A DNA stretch of 64,000 nt from Onishia taeanensis (GCF_900100755.1 NZ_FNCI01000012.1:44949-108948), one strand, 5' to 3'. Shown: positions 9,185 to 18,396, counted from the first letter of the stretch. Program-made: numbers and translations. The notes: generated by a model not told the origin, from the sequence alone.

Positions 9185-10687
9185 TCAGGCGGCCTGGGCC
9201 TCTCTGCGATGGGTGATATAGCGGCTCAGGCGTTCCACCTCATCCGCCGAGAGGCGCAGCCCCAGTTTGGTGCGCCGCCAGAGGATGTCATCGGCGTCGC
9301 GGGCCCATTCCCGCTCCAGCAGGTAGTCGACCTCGGCGGCGGTGAGGCCGGCGCCGAAGGCTTCGCCAAGGTCTTCCTCGCGACGGGCATTATCCAGAAA
9401 GCTCAAGCAAAGGCTGCCATAGCTCGAGGCCAAGCGCCGGGCCCGGGATTCGCCGAGGAAGGGATAGTCCCTGATCAGACGCGCCATGAAGGCGTCCTGG
9501 CTGCCGATGTCGCCGCCCGGTAGCGGTCGGTCGTCGGTCCAGCTCGGCCCCATATTCGTAAGCACGGGTGCCAGCTTGTCCATGGCGGCTTCGGCCAGTC
9601 GACGATAGGTGGTGATCTTGCCGCCGAAAATCGACAGCAGCGGCGCGCCCTTGTCGTCCATGTCCAGGGTGTAGTCACGGGTCATGGCCGAGGGGTCGGC
9701 GGACTCGTCATCGCACAAGGGCCGCACCCCGGAGAAGGTGGTCACGATGTCATCCCGGCTCAGGGTCTGACGGAAGTGCGCATTGACGACGTCGAGAATG
9801 TAGTCGGTTTCTTCGTCGCTGGCGTTGACCGTGGCCGGGTCGCCTTTGTAGCGACGGTCGGTGGTGCCAATCAGGCTGAAGTCCTGCTGATAGGGCAGCA
9901 CGAAGACGATGCGGCCATCGTGGTTCTGCAGGATATAGGCGCGCTCGTCGACGTTGATGCGCGGGACCACTAGGTGGCTGCCCTGAATCATGCGAATGCC
10001 ATAGCGTGACCGGCGTGTCGTCTTGCCGCTGATGAACGACTCTACCCAGGGGCCCGCGGCATTGACCAAGGCCTTGGCGCGGCGAGTGACCTGCCGCCCG
10101 GTATCGCGATCCTCGAGCGTGATGCACCAGGCGCCGTTTTCTTCGCGCGCCTCGACGCAGCGGGTGCGGGTCATGATCTCGGCGCCCTGTTCCTGGGCCT
10201 GAAGGGCATTGAGTATCACCAGCCGAGCATCGTCCACCCAGCAGTCGGAATACTCGAAGCCGCGGGTAATGGCCGGCTTAAGCGGGCTTGTGGCATCGAA
10301 GCGTAGCCCCTTGGAGCTTGGCAGGCTGGCGCGCTGGCTCAGGTGGTCATACAGGAAGAGGCCGGCACGAATCATCCAGGCCGGACGCAGATGAGGCTGG
10401 TGCGGCAGGATGAAGCGCAGCGGCCAGACGATATGTGGCGCTTTCTTCAGCAGCACCTCGCGCTCGTGCAGGGCCTCGCGCACAAGGCGGAACTCGCGGT
10501 GCTCAAGGTAGCGCAACCCGCCGTGAATCAGCTTGCTGCTGGCAGATGAGGTGGCACTTGCCAGGTCCGCCTGCTCGCACAGCCCGACCCTGAGGCCTCG
10601 TCCTGCCGCGTCATTGGCAATGCCAACGCCGTTGATGCCGCCGCCGACGACGAAAAGATCGAGAAGCTGCTGCTGGGGTTCACGCAT
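9185..10687 (-). CDS. glpD: Aerobic glycerol-3-phosphate dehydrogenase
   Basis: FAD-dependent, membrane-associated oxidation of glycerol 3-phosphate to DHAP, feeding electrons to quinone; 500 residues, as in E. coli GlpD. The N-terminal dinucleotide-binding motif is DLFVVGGGINGVGIANDAAG. Also seen are SSKLIHGGLRYLE and the C-terminal DAO_C domain (residues ~385-500, RLASSYGSLCL). Expressed leftward from the 306-base gap that carries GlpR-like half sites; glpR and glpK lie just to the right. Confidence 0.96.
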   Translation of the reverse strand: MREPQQQLLDLFVVGGGINGVGIANDAAGRGLRVGLCEQADLASATSSASSKLIHGGLRYLEHREFRLVREALHEREVLLKKAPHIVWPLRFILPHQPHLRPAWMIRAGLFLYDHLSQRASLPSSKGLRFDATSPLKPAITRGFEYSDCWVDDARLVILNALQAQEQGAEIMTRTRCVEAREENGAWCITLEDRDTGRQVTRRAKALVNAAGPWVESFISGKTTRRSRYGIRMIQGSHLVVPRINVDERAYILQNHDGRIVFVLPYQQDFSLIGTTDRRYKGDPATVNASDEETDYILDVVNAHFRQTLSRDDIVTTFSGVRPLCDDESADPSAMTRDYTLDMDDKGAPLLSIFGGKITTYRRLAEAAMDKLAPVLTNMGPSWTDDRPLPGGDIGSQDAFMARLIRDYPFLGESRARRLASSYGSLCLSFLDNARREEDLGEAFGAGLTAAEVDYLLEREWARDADDILWRRTKLGLRLSADEVERLSRYITHRREAQAA

Positions 10688-10753
10688 GGTTCGCTCCGCG
10701 AGAAGAGGGCTCAGCGCGTCTCTCGGTGAGACTATTTGCTGGTGAGGCCCGAC

Positions 10754-10796
10754 ATGTGTTCGTTTTAGAAAATTTAGTATAGGAAAGCGAACACTG
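10754..10796 (-). promoter_or_regulatory. Candidate GlpR operator half-sites upstream of glpD
   Basis: TGTTCGTTTTAGAA (from 10757) and, inverted, AAAGCGAACAC (10783-10793) resemble the two halves of the GlpR-type TGTTCG...CGAACA site. They are 70-105 bp upstream of the glpD start. The assignment rests on similarity and on glpR being adjacent. The rest of 10688-10993 shows no gene. Confidence 0.5.
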
Positions 10797-10993
10797 AAGA
10801 TGCAAATCGAAAATGCGCGTCATATAGACAGGCATGCCGGCGCAGCCGGATATCGTCATCACGCGGGTAACGGCAGACTGCATCACTGAGGCTCGAGCTA
10901 GCAGAAGAGAGTGCGGGGGAGCATGAAGAAGAGAGTGTGGAGAAAGCAGGGCAACGCTGCCCGGCGATACGGACGGCGGGGTAGACGTGCGTA

Positions 10994-11770
10994 TCAGGCC
11001 TCGGAAGCCATCGGTGCGATATGCAGGGCCACATCGTGGCTGTCGAGCAGTCGGCGGATCGCTTCGGGCGGCTCACGATCCGTAAACAGGGCGTCGATTT
11101 GCGTAATGCGGCCCTGGCGGACGACCGCATTGCGGTGAAACTTCGAGTGATCGGCGATCAGGAACACCTGGCGAGAATTCTGGATGATGGCCTGAGCGAC
11201 CCGCACTTCCTGGTAGTCGAACTCGAGCAGCGAGCCGTCCTCGTCGATGCCGCTGATGCCGATGATGCCGACGTCGACCTTGAACTGGTTGATGAAGTCG
11301 ATGGCCGCCTCGCCGATGATGCCGCCGTCTCGCGAGCGTACCTGGCCGCCGGCGACGATGACGTTGAAGTCTTCCTTGTGCTGAAGGATGGCCGCCACGT
11401 TGAGGTTGTTGGTGATTACCTCGAGACCCTGGTGGTGCTGCAGCGCCTCGGCGACCAGCTCGTTACTGGTACCGATGTTGATGAACAGCGAGGCATGGTT
11501 GGGAATCTGGGCCGCCAGATACTCGGCGATACGTCGCTTGGCCTCGACGTTCAGGGTCTTGCGCGTGTGGTAGGCGGTGTTGACGGTGCTCGATTCCAGG
11601 CCTGCGCCGCCGTGCACGCGACGAATCAGCCCCTCATTGGCAAGGGCATTGAGGTCGCGTCGAATGGTCTGCGGCGTGACGCCGAAGTCGCGGGTCAACT
11701 GTTCGATGGAGGCGTAACCCTGGTGCTTGACCAGAGCGATGATGGCATCGTGACGTTTCTGCTGAATCAT
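10994..11770 (-). CDS. glpR: Glycerol-3-phosphate regulon repressor, DeoR family
   Basis: A 258-residue DeoR-type repressor. The N-terminal winged HTH is [37 protein letters not shown] (given as family pattern: residues 4-40), and the DeoR sensor domain covers ~75-235 with [17 protein letters not shown] and DHSKFHR. In the family, glycerol 3-phosphate releases it from DNA. Position between glpD and the divergent glpK supports the glpR name. Start at 11770. Confidence 0.9.
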   Translation of the reverse strand: MIQQKRHDAIIALVKHQGYASIEQLTRDFGVTPQTIRRDLNALANEGLIRRVHGGAGLESSTVNTAYHTRKTLNVEAKRRIAEYLAAQIPNHASLFINIGTSNELVAEALQHHQGLEVITNNLNVAAILQHKEDFNVIVAGGQVRSRDGGIIGEAAIDFINQFKVDVGIIGISGIDEDGSLLEFDYQEVRVAQAIIQNSRQVFLIADHSKFHRNAVVRQGRITQIDALFTDREPPEAIRRLLDSHDVALHIAPMASEA

Positions 11771-11968
11771 GGCAGGCCCGGCCTGGCTGAAGGTAAGTAT
11801 GAAACTAAGTAGGGGCGCGGTTGGGCGCGCTGGGGCTTATTTTAGCAAGAAACGGCAGGGCGTTGGTGGCGTGGCATAGCGCATTGGTTGGGCGTTAGAC
11901 GATGGTGGTATGCACGCAAGCCGTTCTGCCAATTGTTGTAAAACGAAAACCACTTTACCCTTTTCTTA

Positions 11969-11980
11969 TTCGAAAACGAA
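11969..11980 (+). promoter_or_regulatory. Candidate GlpR operator upstream of glpK
   Basis: TTCGAAAACGAA is a 12-bp inverted repeat (TTCG-AAAA-CGAA) 57 bases before the glpK start. A second related box, AAAACGAAAAC, is at about 11940-11950. Both resemble the core of GlpR sites, and glpR is the divergent neighbour. Confidence 0.55.
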
Positions 11981-12036
11981 AGGTGTCGCCGCCCCAACAG
12001 GGCCACCTGCACCGGCTCGCTAAAGGAATCTGTTTC

Positions 12037-13554
12037 ATGGCCTCCTGCATCCTGTCCATCGACCAGGGAACCACCAGCTCCCGCGCCATCCTGTTCAACC
12101 GGGACGGAGAGATCCTGGCCTCGGCCCAGGAGGAATTCGCCCAGCATTTTCCCGCCGATGGCTGGGTCGAGCATGATCCTGAGGATCTGTGGCGCACGGT
12201 CGAAAACAGCTGTCGAGCGGTGCTCGAAAAGGCCAGCCTGGGCGCCGATCAGGTGGCGGCGATCGGTATCACCAACCAGCGGGAAACGACCCTGGTATGG
12301 GATCGGGCGACGGGGAAGCCGGTGTATCCCGCCATTGTCTGGCAGGATCGGCGTACCCATGAGGTGTGTCGGCGCCTCAATGATCAGGGCCATGGCGAGC
12401 TGATTCAGCAGCGTACTGGCCTGCTCATCGACCCCTACTTCTCGGCGACCAAGCTCAAGTGGTTGCTGGACGAAGTGCCCGGTGTTCGTGAGCGCGCCGA
12501 GGCCGGCGAGCTGGCCTTCGGCACTGTCGATACCTTCTTGTTGTGGCGCCTGACCGGTGGGCGCGTACATGCGACCGATGCCACCAACGCCTCGCGCACG
12601 GCGCTGTTCAATATTCACACCCAGCGCTGGGATGATGACCTGCTCGAGCTGTTCGGCATTCCGCAAAGCCTGCTGCCCGAGGTGAAGGATTCCAGCGCTG
12701 ACTTCGGCACCGTCGATGACTCCCTGCTTGGCGCTCCGGTCCCGGTGGCCGGCATCGCCGGTGATCAGCAGGCGGCGCTGGTCGGTCAGGCCTGTTTTGC
12801 GCCAGGAATGGGCAAGAGCACCTACGGCACCGGCTGCTTCATGATCCTCAATACCGGCGACAAGGCCGAGACGTCGCGTAATCGCCTGCTTACCACCGTC
12901 GGCTATCGGCTCAACGGCAAGGTCACCTATGCCATGGAAGGCAGCATCTTCGTTGCCGGTGCCGCCATCCAGTGGCTGCGCGATGGCCTCAAGCTGTTCG
13001 CCGATGCCGCCGAGACCGAGCAGTTGGCCAGCACCACTCGCAGCGGGCACGGCGTCTATTTGGTGCCGGCCTTCACCGGGCTCGGTGCCCCGCACTGGGA
13101 CCCTCAGGCTCGTGGCGCCATCTTCGGGCTGACACGGGATACCGGCATCGCCGAACTGGTCGCGGCCGGCCTGCAGTCGGTGTGTTTCCAGACGCGAGAC
13201 CTGCAAGCCTGCATGGATGACGATATCGCCGCCACCACCGGCACCCTGCGCGTCGATGGTGGCATGGTCGCCAATAACTGGGTGATGCAGTTCCTGGCCG
13301 ACATGCTGGGGGTGCCGGTTGATAGGCCTCAGGTGCTCGAGACCACGGCGTTGGGGGCCGCATATCTCGCCGGGCTGCATATTGGCTGGTATCGCGATCT
13401 CGATGAGATCGCGGCCCTGTGGAACGGCGAGCGCACCTTCACGCCCGAAATGCCCGAAGCGGAACGAGAGAGGCTCTATCAGGGCTGGCGGGAGGCGGTG
13501 CGCCGGGTAAGAAGTGACGTTCAGGCCGGCGATGACCAGGTGGTCGCTCTCTGA
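12037..13554 (+). CDS. glpK: Glycerol kinase
   Basis: Phosphorylates glycerol with ATP to sn-glycerol 3-phosphate; 505 residues, FGGY family. The N-terminus is typical ([17 protein letters not shown]). Other marks are [26 protein letters not shown] and the FGGY signatures [18 protein letters not shown] and [19 protein letters not shown]. The start at 12037 follows AAAGGA; the frame is open to 11902 but that reading covers the operator. It faces away from glpR. No glycerol facilitator gene (glpF) is nearby. Confidence 0.96.
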   Translation: MASCILSIDQGTTSSRAILFNRDGEILASAQEEFAQHFPADGWVEHDPEDLWRTVENSCRAVLEKASLGADQVAAIGITNQRETTLVWDRATGKPVYPAIVWQDRRTHEVCRRLNDQGHGELIQQRTGLLIDPYFSATKLKWLLDEVPGVRERAEAGELAFGTVDTFLLWRLTGGRVHATDATNASRTALFNIHTQRWDDDLLELFGIPQSLLPEVKDSSADFGTVDDSLLGAPVPVAGIAGDQQAALVGQACFAPGMGKSTYGTGCFMILNTGDKAETSRNRLLTTVGYRLNGKVTYAMEGSIFVAGAAIQWLRDGLKLFADAAETEQLASTTRSGHGVYLVPAFTGLGAPHWDPQARGAIFGLTRDTGIAELVAAGLQSVCFQTRDLQACMDDDIAATTGTLRVDGGMVANNWVMQFLADMLGVPVDRPQVLETTALGAAYLAGLHIGWYRDLDEIAALWNGERTFTPEMPEAERERLYQGWREAVRRVRSDVQAGDDQVVAL

Positions 13555-13608
13555 GCATGGCTTGTCGCCAAGCGGTTGAGTTGCCGTCAGTTTTTTTTGG
13601 CAATGGGC

Positions 13609-13636
13609 TTGCATTCTACAGGGTGATGGGTAGAAT
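13609..13636 (+). promoter_or_regulatory. Sigma70-type promoter of the tRNA-Val pair
   Basis: TTGCAT (-35, 13609-13614), a 16-bp spacer and TAGAAT (-10, 13631-13636), about 45 bases before the first tRNA. Confidence 0.75.
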
Positions 13637-13685
13637 ACGTCTCCGTTGCCGAGGCAAGAAGTGCTCGCCACGCAGCAATAGATGC

Positions 13686-13762
13686 AGGACCGTAGCTCAG
13701 TTGGTTAGAGCGCCACGTTGACATCGTGGAGGTCAGCGGTTCAAATCCGCTCGGTCCTACCA
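13686..13762 (+). tRNA. tRNA-Val (anticodon GAC), copy 1
   Basis: 77 bases with encoded CCA. The acceptor stem is AGGACCG/CGGTCCT with discriminator A. The anticodon stem CCACG/CGTGG holds loop TTGACAT, anticodon GAC. The T arm is CAGCGGTTCAAATCCGCTC. Confidence 0.97.
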
Positions 13763-13786
13763 AGCATCTTTGCCACGGCCAACAGC

Positions 13787-13863
13787 AGGACCGTAGCTCA
13801 GTTGGTTAGAGCGCCACGTTGACATCGTGGAGGTCAGCGGTTCAAATCCGCTCGGTCCTACCA
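13787..13863 (+). tRNA. tRNA-Val (anticodon GAC), copy 2
   Basis: Identical in sequence to the copy at 13686-13762, separated from it by 24 bases with a different sequence. Likely one transcript from the promoter at 13609, ended by the terminator at 13869. Confidence 0.97.
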
Positions 13864-13868
13864 GATTC

Positions 13869-13902
13869 TAAAACCCCGCAGCCAATGGCTGCGGGGTTTT
13901 TT
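13869..13902 (+). terminator. Terminator of the tRNA-Val transcript
   Basis: Hairpin AACCCCGCAGCC-AAT-GGCTGCGGGGTT followed by a T run. The A run on the other side may let it also stop the convergent gene at 13954. Confidence 0.88.
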
Positions 13903-13953
13903 CGTTGCTGGCGCTTTTCTCTCAGCTTTGCAGCCATCTCCCCGTCTTGCCGC

Positions 13954-14430
13954 TCAGAGCGTCGACAGGTCGGTGCGTGCGGCGAATACCGCCATCAGCG
14001 CTTCGATGCCGGCCTGATCGTGCTCGTCGAAGCGACCGGGCAGGGGGCTATCCAGATCCAGCAGTCCCCACAGGCCATCATCCCCCAGAATGGGTACCAC
14101 CAGCTCCGAGCGAGAGTCCGCATCGCAGGCGATGTGGTCGGCCACGGCGTGGACATCCTCGACCCGCTGGGTTTCCTGGCTGCGAGCGGCGGCGCCACAG
14201 ACACCTTTGCTGAAGGGAATCGGGTTGCAGGCGGGCTTGCCCTGGAAGGGGCCCAGAATCAGCGTTTCAGGCAGGCGGTGCAGATAGAAACCGGCCCAGT
14301 TGAGGTCGGGCAGGCTCTGCATGATGAAGGCGCAGGTCTGGGCGCTATTGGTCAGGGCATCGCGGGTATCGAGCAGGGCGTCGAGTTGGCGAGCCAGCAG
14401 GTCATAGTCGGTGGTGCGGCGTTCGGTCAT
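13954..14430 (-). CDS. msrC: Free methionine-(R)-sulfoxide reductase (GAF domain)
   Basis: 158 residues, a single GAF domain as in E. coli MsrC (YebR), which reduces free L-methionine-(R)-sulfoxide in the cytoplasm. LNWAGFYLH and LILGPFQGKPAC lead to the three family cysteines (GKPAC, KGVCG, HIACDAD), all present, and SELVVPILG follows. The ATG at 14430 has GAGGAG upstream. It lies just downstream of metNIQ but is separated by a terminator, so it likely has its own promoter; the methionine theme is shared. Confidence 0.92.
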   Translation of the reverse strand: MTERRTTDYDLLARQLDALLDTRDALTNSAQTCAFIMQSLPDLNWAGFYLHRLPETLILGPFQGKPACNPIPFSKGVCGAAARSQETQRVEDVHAVADHIACDADSRSELVVPILGDDGLWGLLDLDSPLPGRFDEHDQAGIEALMAVFAARTDLSTL

Positions 14431-14498
14431 GAGCGCTCCTCGTCTCATTCAGTAGAAGGTGTCATTGGTGATCGCCGATAAGGGCGAGTCCCAGATGG

Positions 14499-14532
14499 CA
14501 AAACGCCAGCGCAGGTGGCGCTGGCGTTTTGC
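14499..14532. terminator. Bidirectional terminator after metQ
   Basis: Perfect 14-bp arms GCAAAACGCCAGCG (14499-14512) and CGCTGGCGTTTTGC (14519-14532) with a 6-base loop. It ends the metNIQ transcript on the minus strand. Confidence 0.85.
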
Positions 14533-14560
14533 GTTTAGCGGTCGGTATGCGGTCTGGCGC

Positions 14561-15382
14561 TTACTGCCAGCCGGGAACCGCAGCACCCTTGAACAGCTCG
14601 TCGGCCTTGGCGATCACGGCGTCGCTCTGGTAGGCGTCGACCAGCTGCTTGATGGCTTCGCGGTCTTCATCGCCGCTACGCACCACGATCAGGTTGACGT
14701 AGGGGGACTCGGGGCCTTCCTTGATCAGGGCGTCGTCCAGGCTCAGGCCGGCCGGCTGGGCGAAGGTATTGTTGATGAAGGCCATATCGACGTCGGGCAG
14801 CACGCGCGGCAGTTGAGCCGCTTCGATCTCGCGGAACTCGAAGTCGTTCGGGTTATCGATGATGTCGATCGGCGTGGCTTCCAGGTTCTGCGGGTCCTCG
14901 AGCTCGATCAGGCCCTGGTTGTGCATCAGGATCAGTGAGCGGCCTTCGTTGGACGGGTCGTTGGGCAGGGCGATGACGGCACCTTCCGGCAGGTCGTCGA
15001 TGCTCTCGAACTTCTCGGAGTAGGCACCGATCGGGTAAACGAAGGTGCGTCCGGCAATCGCGAAGTCATAGCCGCGGTCGTTGACCATGCTCTGCATGTA
15101 CGGCTCGTGCTGGAAGGCATTGGCATCCAGGCTGCCATCGGCCAGAGCGGCGTTGGGCGAGACATAGTCGGTGAACTCGATGATCTCGGCATCCAGGTCG
15201 TACTTCTCCTTGGCAATGCCCAGGGCCACCTGCATGACCTCGGTCTCGGGGCCAGCAACGGTGCCGATCTTGAGCGTCTGGTCTTCCTCACTGCTGCAGC
15301 CGGCCAGCAAGCCGGTACCGACGAGTGCTGCGGCCGCCAGCAGGCGGGTGGGGCGAAGCAGGTTTGCCAGGGTATTGGTCAT
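14561..15382 (-). CDS. metQ: Methionine ABC transporter substrate-binding lipoprotein
   Basis: 273-residue NlpA/MetQ family protein. It has a signal peptide with lipobox LLAGC at about residue 25, so it is lipidated at the cytoplasmic membrane. The binding domain shows LKIGTVAGPETEVMQVA, FTDYVSPNAALADGSLDANAFQH and the C-terminal AVPGWQ. The ATG at 15382 has GGGAGAG upstream; the reading to 15550 has no support. Third gene of metN-metI-metQ, delivering D/L-methionine to the MetI channel. Confidence 0.95.
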   Translation of the reverse strand: MTNTLANLLRPTRLLAAAALVGTGLLAGCSSEEDQTLKIGTVAGPETEVMQVALGIAKEKYDLDAEIIEFTDYVSPNAALADGSLDANAFQHEPYMQSMVNDRGYDFAIAGRTFVYPIGAYSEKFESIDDLPEGAVIALPNDPSNEGRSLILMHNQGLIELEDPQNLEATPIDIIDNPNDFEFREIEAAQLPRVLPDVDMAFINNTFAQPAGLSLDDALIKEGPESPYVNLIVVRSGDEDREAIKQLVDAYQSDAVIAKADELFKGAAVPGWQ

Positions 15383-15512
15383 CGTGATGCTCTCCCTTGG
15401 GGCTAATAAGCCGCGAATGATCTCCCGCCGGGTGGGCGAGGTGTTAATGGCAAACCGGACGGTTGGCGTCCGGCGCCGTTTGGCGTCCTGCCATCCGGGC
15501 AGGGCGCGATCG

Positions 15513-16166
15513 TTACTTGTGGTCGGCCTTGCGCACCAGGTGGTCGCCAAGGCTCTGAAAGCCCTGCACCATGACCACTAGAATGGCAACCGTGATCAGC
15601 ATGACGACCGGGTCGAAACGGTTGTAGCCGTAGCGTATGCCCAGGTCACCCAGCCCGCCACCGCCGACGGCGCCGGCCATGGCCGAGTAGCTGATCAGCG
15701 TCACCACGGTGATGGTCATGCCATTGATGATGCCGCCCCTGGCTTCGGGGAGCAGCACCTTGGTAATGATTTGATAGGGCGTGGCGCCCATCGATTGGGC
15801 GGCCTCGACCAGCCCTGGCGGCACTTCATTCAGCGCCCCTTCGACCAGGCGAGCGACGAACGGAATCGCGGCGATGGTCAGCGGCACGATGGCGGCGTTG
15901 GTACCGATCGAGCTGCCAGCGATCAGCCGCGTAAAAGGAATGATCGCCACCATCAGGATGATGAAGGGAATCGAGCGGCCGACGTTGGTCACGATAGCCA
16001 GCACACTCTGTGTCACCGGGTTGGCGAGAATTTGCCCCGGCCGTGTGACGTAGAGCAGCACGCCCAGCGGGATCCCGGCAATGGCTGCGATCAGCCCGGC
16101 GATGCCGACCATGTACAGCGTTTCGAGAGTGGACTCGAGAATCAGTTCAAGCATCGCGTTGGACAT
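15513..16166 (-). CDS. metI: Methionine ABC transporter permease
   Basis: 217 residues with five predicted membrane helices, BPD_transp_1 family. The coupling (EAA) loop is LVEAAQSMGATPYQIITKVLLPEA. The ATG at 16166 has GGAGG upstream, and its first codons overlap the end of metN by 20 bases, indicating coupled translation. An in-frame TTG two codons earlier is less likely. Confidence 0.95.
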   Translation of the reverse strand: MSNAMLELILESTLETLYMVGIAGLIAAIAGIPLGVLLYVTRPGQILANPVTQSVLAIVTNVGRSIPFIILMVAIIPFTRLIAGSSIGTNAAIVPLTIAAIPFVARLVEGALNEVPPGLVEAAQSMGATPYQIITKVLLPEARGGIINGMTITVVTLISYSAMAGAVGGGGLGDLGIRYGYNRFDPVVMLITVAILVVMVQGFQSLGDHLVRKADHK

Positions 16167-17190
16167 GGCCAAGCACCTCCACTTTAAGGTCGTGGGCTTC
16201 CAAGTAGTTGAGCGCCGCGCGGGTGTCGTGTGAGTTGCCGATCAGCTCGGCGATCATCAGTCCCAGTGTGCGGTCCTGAATCGACTCGACCTTGGCCTGC
16301 AGGATGCTGACATCGACCCCGCACTCGCGGGCCAGACGTGATACCAGTGGTGTGGCCACGGCGTCGCCGCCGAAGGCCAGGCGTACCACCGGGTGAGTGT
16401 TGACGCTGGGCTCTGCCTCGAGTCGCTCGACCAATGCGCCCGGCGGCTCAAGCTCCAGGAAGTCATTGAGGAACTCGCGACCCAGCTGGGTCTGTGGTGC
16501 GGTGAAGAAGTCGCCAACGTCGGCCTCTTCTACCAGCTCGCCGTCGGAAATCAGGCCGACCCGGTCGCAGATGGTCTTGACCACTTCCATCTCGTGGGTA
16601 ATCAGCAGAATGGTCAGGCCCAGCTGTTGGTTGATTTCCTTGAGAAGCTCGAGGATGGAACCGGTAGTTTGCGGGTCCAGTGCCGAGGTGGCCTCGTCGC
16701 ACAGCAATACCTTGGGCCGGCTGGAAAGTGCCCGGGCGATGGCCACGCGCTGCTTCTGGCCGCCGGAGAGCTCGGCTGGGAACTTGTCGGCTTTATCGGC
16801 AAGCCCGGTTAGGTCGAGCAGTGGCAGCACGCGTTCCTGGATGGCGCTCTTGCTCATGCCAGCCAGCTCCAGCGGCAAGGCGACGTTGTCATAGACGCTG
16901 CGTGAAGAAAGCAGGTTGAAGTGCTGGAAGATCATGCCGATCTGGTGGCGGGCCTGATTGAGGCTTGGGCCACTCAGCCGCGTGAGCTCCTCGCCGTCGA
17001 CCTGGACGCTGCCGGTGGTGGGGCGTTCAAGCAGGTTGACGCAGCGAATCAGCGTCGACTTGCCGGCACCGGACAGGCCGATGACGCCGTGGATGCTGCC
17101 TTTGGGGACATGCAGGTCGACGTGCTTCAAGGCCTGAATGGCATGAGCGCCGCTGCCGTATGTCTTGGAGACGTTTTCGAGTCTGATCAT
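16147..17190 (-). CDS. metN: Methionine ABC transporter ATP-binding protein
   Basis: 347 residues. Walker A is GLSGAGKST, the ABC signature LSGGQKQRVAIARAL, and Walker B VLLCDEATSALDP. The C-terminal NIL (ACT-like) domain, residues ~265-345, binds methionine and trans-inhibits the importer in homologues. Start at 17190 (MIRLENVSKTYG). First gene of metNIQ, read from the promoter at 17403-17431 through the riboswitch and leader terminator. Confidence 0.95.
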   Translation of the reverse strand: MIRLENVSKTYGSGAHAIQALKHVDLHVPKGSIHGVIGLSGAGKSTLIRCVNLLERPTTGSVQVDGEELTRLSGPSLNQARHQIGMIFQHFNLLSSRSVYDNVALPLELAGMSKSAIQERVLPLLDLTGLADKADKFPAELSGGQKQRVAIARALSSRPKVLLCDEATSALDPQTTGSILELLKEINQQLGLTILLITHEMEVVKTICDRVGLISDGELVEEADVGDFFTAPQTQLGREFLNDFLELEPPGALVERLEAEPSVNTHPVVRLAFGGDAVATPLVSRLARECGVDVSILQAKVESIQDRTLGLMIAELIGNSHDTRAALNYLEAHDLKVEVLGHVQRDA

Positions 17191-17261
17191 GGGTCCGTCG
17201 AGTCGCTGGCCGATCGAAGTGGCTGCGGCACCGTAAGGCAGAGAAGGGCAGTCTAGCGGGC

Positions 17262-17289
17262 AAAAAAAAGGCCACCCTGACGGGTGGCC
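17262..17289 (-). terminator. Leader terminator (attenuator) of metNIQ
   Basis: Read on the minus strand, GGCCACCC (17289-17282) and GGGTGGCC (17277-17270) form an 8-bp hairpin with a 4-base loop, followed by T8. It lies inside the metN leader, 72 bases before the ATG. It is therefore a regulated stop rather than a gene-end terminator. Confidence 0.88.
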
Positions 17290-17305
17290 ATCAACGCTGG
17301 ACACA

Positions 17306-17385
17306 CCCTTTTAGCTGCACTTCCCGCTCGGCTCGACGAATCGAGCCAGACGAGGGCGCCCGCAAGCCGGGTACAAATCGGCGCC
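17306..17385 (-). promoter_or_regulatory. SAM-II-type (SAM-alpha) riboswitch upstream of metNIQ
   Basis: Minus-strand RNA GGCGCC-GATTTG-TACCC-GGCTTGC-GGGCGCC ... GCAGCTAAAAGGG matches the SAM-II pattern: P1 helix (17385-17380 with 17360-17355), the GAUUU...UUGC ligand loop and the downstream AGCUAAAA-GGG strand (17316-17306). That strand can pair with the loop CCC to make the pseudoknot. An extra hairpin, GGCTCGA-TTCG-TCGAGCC (17347-17330), occupies the connecting segment. The GGGTG at 17308-17304 can alternatively pair with CACCC of the terminator hairpin, giving a switch: SAM bound, terminator forms, uptake off. Assigned from memory of the consensus, without a covariance search. Confidence 0.85.
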
Positions 17386-17402
17386 TAAAAAAAGTGGTGT
17401 GA

Positions 17403-17431
17403 ATCTTAGGGTGCCCACCGTGGGGTGTCAA
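17403..17431 (-). promoter_or_regulatory. Promoter of the metNIQ leader
   Basis: On the minus strand TTGACA (17431-17426), a 17-bp spacer and TAAGAT (17408-17403) form a near-consensus sigma70 promoter. A start a few bases below 17403 would place the riboswitch at the very 5' end of the RNA. The remainder, 17432-17772, shows no gene. Confidence 0.85.
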
Positions 17432-17772
17432 CGATCCTGGTACAAGTTTCGGCCAATGGCGCCAATAACCAGTGCATATCGCTGTCCGCGAGGCGATATG
17501 TGCAAGATGTATATCGAAGCACGCGCGCTGCGCCTTGGGTCAGGCGTTCGCAGCACTTCACTAATGACGCTTCCAGGGGCGTTGCCATGAACTGTGCCAG
17601 AACCTTGCCCGCACAGTGATATTGGACGTTGCCGAGACGTTACCTGGCTATCTCGTCTCTCTCTCGCCTCTCTACGCGCTACAAGGCCCTGCTGGATGGG
17701 CGTTTAGGCTGGTAGACTCGACGTTTTGGGGGCGCCGAGTCGCCCGGATGATGTCGTACGCAGAGGATCGTC

Positions 17773-18396
17773 ATGTTTACCGGTATTGTTCAAGGCACTG
17801 CCACTCTGGTGTCAGTGGCCGATAAAGAAAACTTCCGGACCTTCGAAATGGCCCTGCCGCCTGAGCTATGCGAAGGGCTCGAGACCGGCGCCTCGGTGGC
17901 GCATAACGGGGCCTGTCTGACGGTGACGGCCATCGAGGGGAGCCATGTTTGGGTGGACCTGATGCGCGAGACGCTGCGGCTGACCAATCTTGGTGCAGTA
18001 GCCGTGGGGGATCGCATCAATATAGAGCGTGCGGCACGCTTCGGTGACGAGATCGGCGGCCATGCCATGTCCGGTCATGTGGTCTGCATGGCGGAGCTGG
18101 TCGAACTCGAGGAGGCGCCCAACAATCGTCGCCTGTGGTTCGAGGTGCCCGCTGCCTATGGCCGTTTCCTGTTCGACAAGGGCTACATTGGCGTGGATGG
18201 CATCAGCCTGACCATCGGCGAAGTGCGCCAAGATGATGGGCGCGCGCCTCGCTTCTGCGTGAACTTGATTCCCGAGACCCTGGCGCGGACCACCCTTGGC
18301 GACCGCAAGCCCGGCGATAACGTCAACATCGAGATCGATCCGCAGACCCAGGCGATCGTCGAGACCGTCGAGCGGGTAATGGCCAGTCGCGGCTGA
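17773..18396 (+). CDS. ribE: Riboflavin synthase, alpha subunit
   Basis: Dismutates two 6,7-dimethyl-8-ribityllumazines to riboflavin. The 207-residue protein shows the internal duplication of two lumazine-binding repeats: MFTGIVQGTATLVS with NGACLTVTAI in the first and ISLTIGEV with NLIPETLARTTLG in the second. No FMN riboswitch is seen upstream. The following 278 bases to 18674 contain no gene. Named ribC in E. coli. Confidence 0.95.
   Translation: MFTGIVQGTATLVSVADKENFRTFEMALPPELCEGLETGASVAHNGACLTVTAIEGSHVWVDLMRETLRLTNLGAVAVGDRINIERAARFGDEIGGHAMSGHVVCMAELVELEEAPNNRRLWFEVPAAYGRFLFDKGYIGVDGISLTIGEVRQDDGRAPRFCVNLIPETLARTTLGDRKPGDNVNIEIDPQTQAIVETVERVMASRG

Noticed and set aside
11842..13671. 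A 609-codon open frame antisense to glpK
   Set aside because: Shadow of glpK, with no family features or ribosome site.
17600..17772. FMN riboswitch before ribE
   Set aside because: None of the conserved RFN-element blocks is present.
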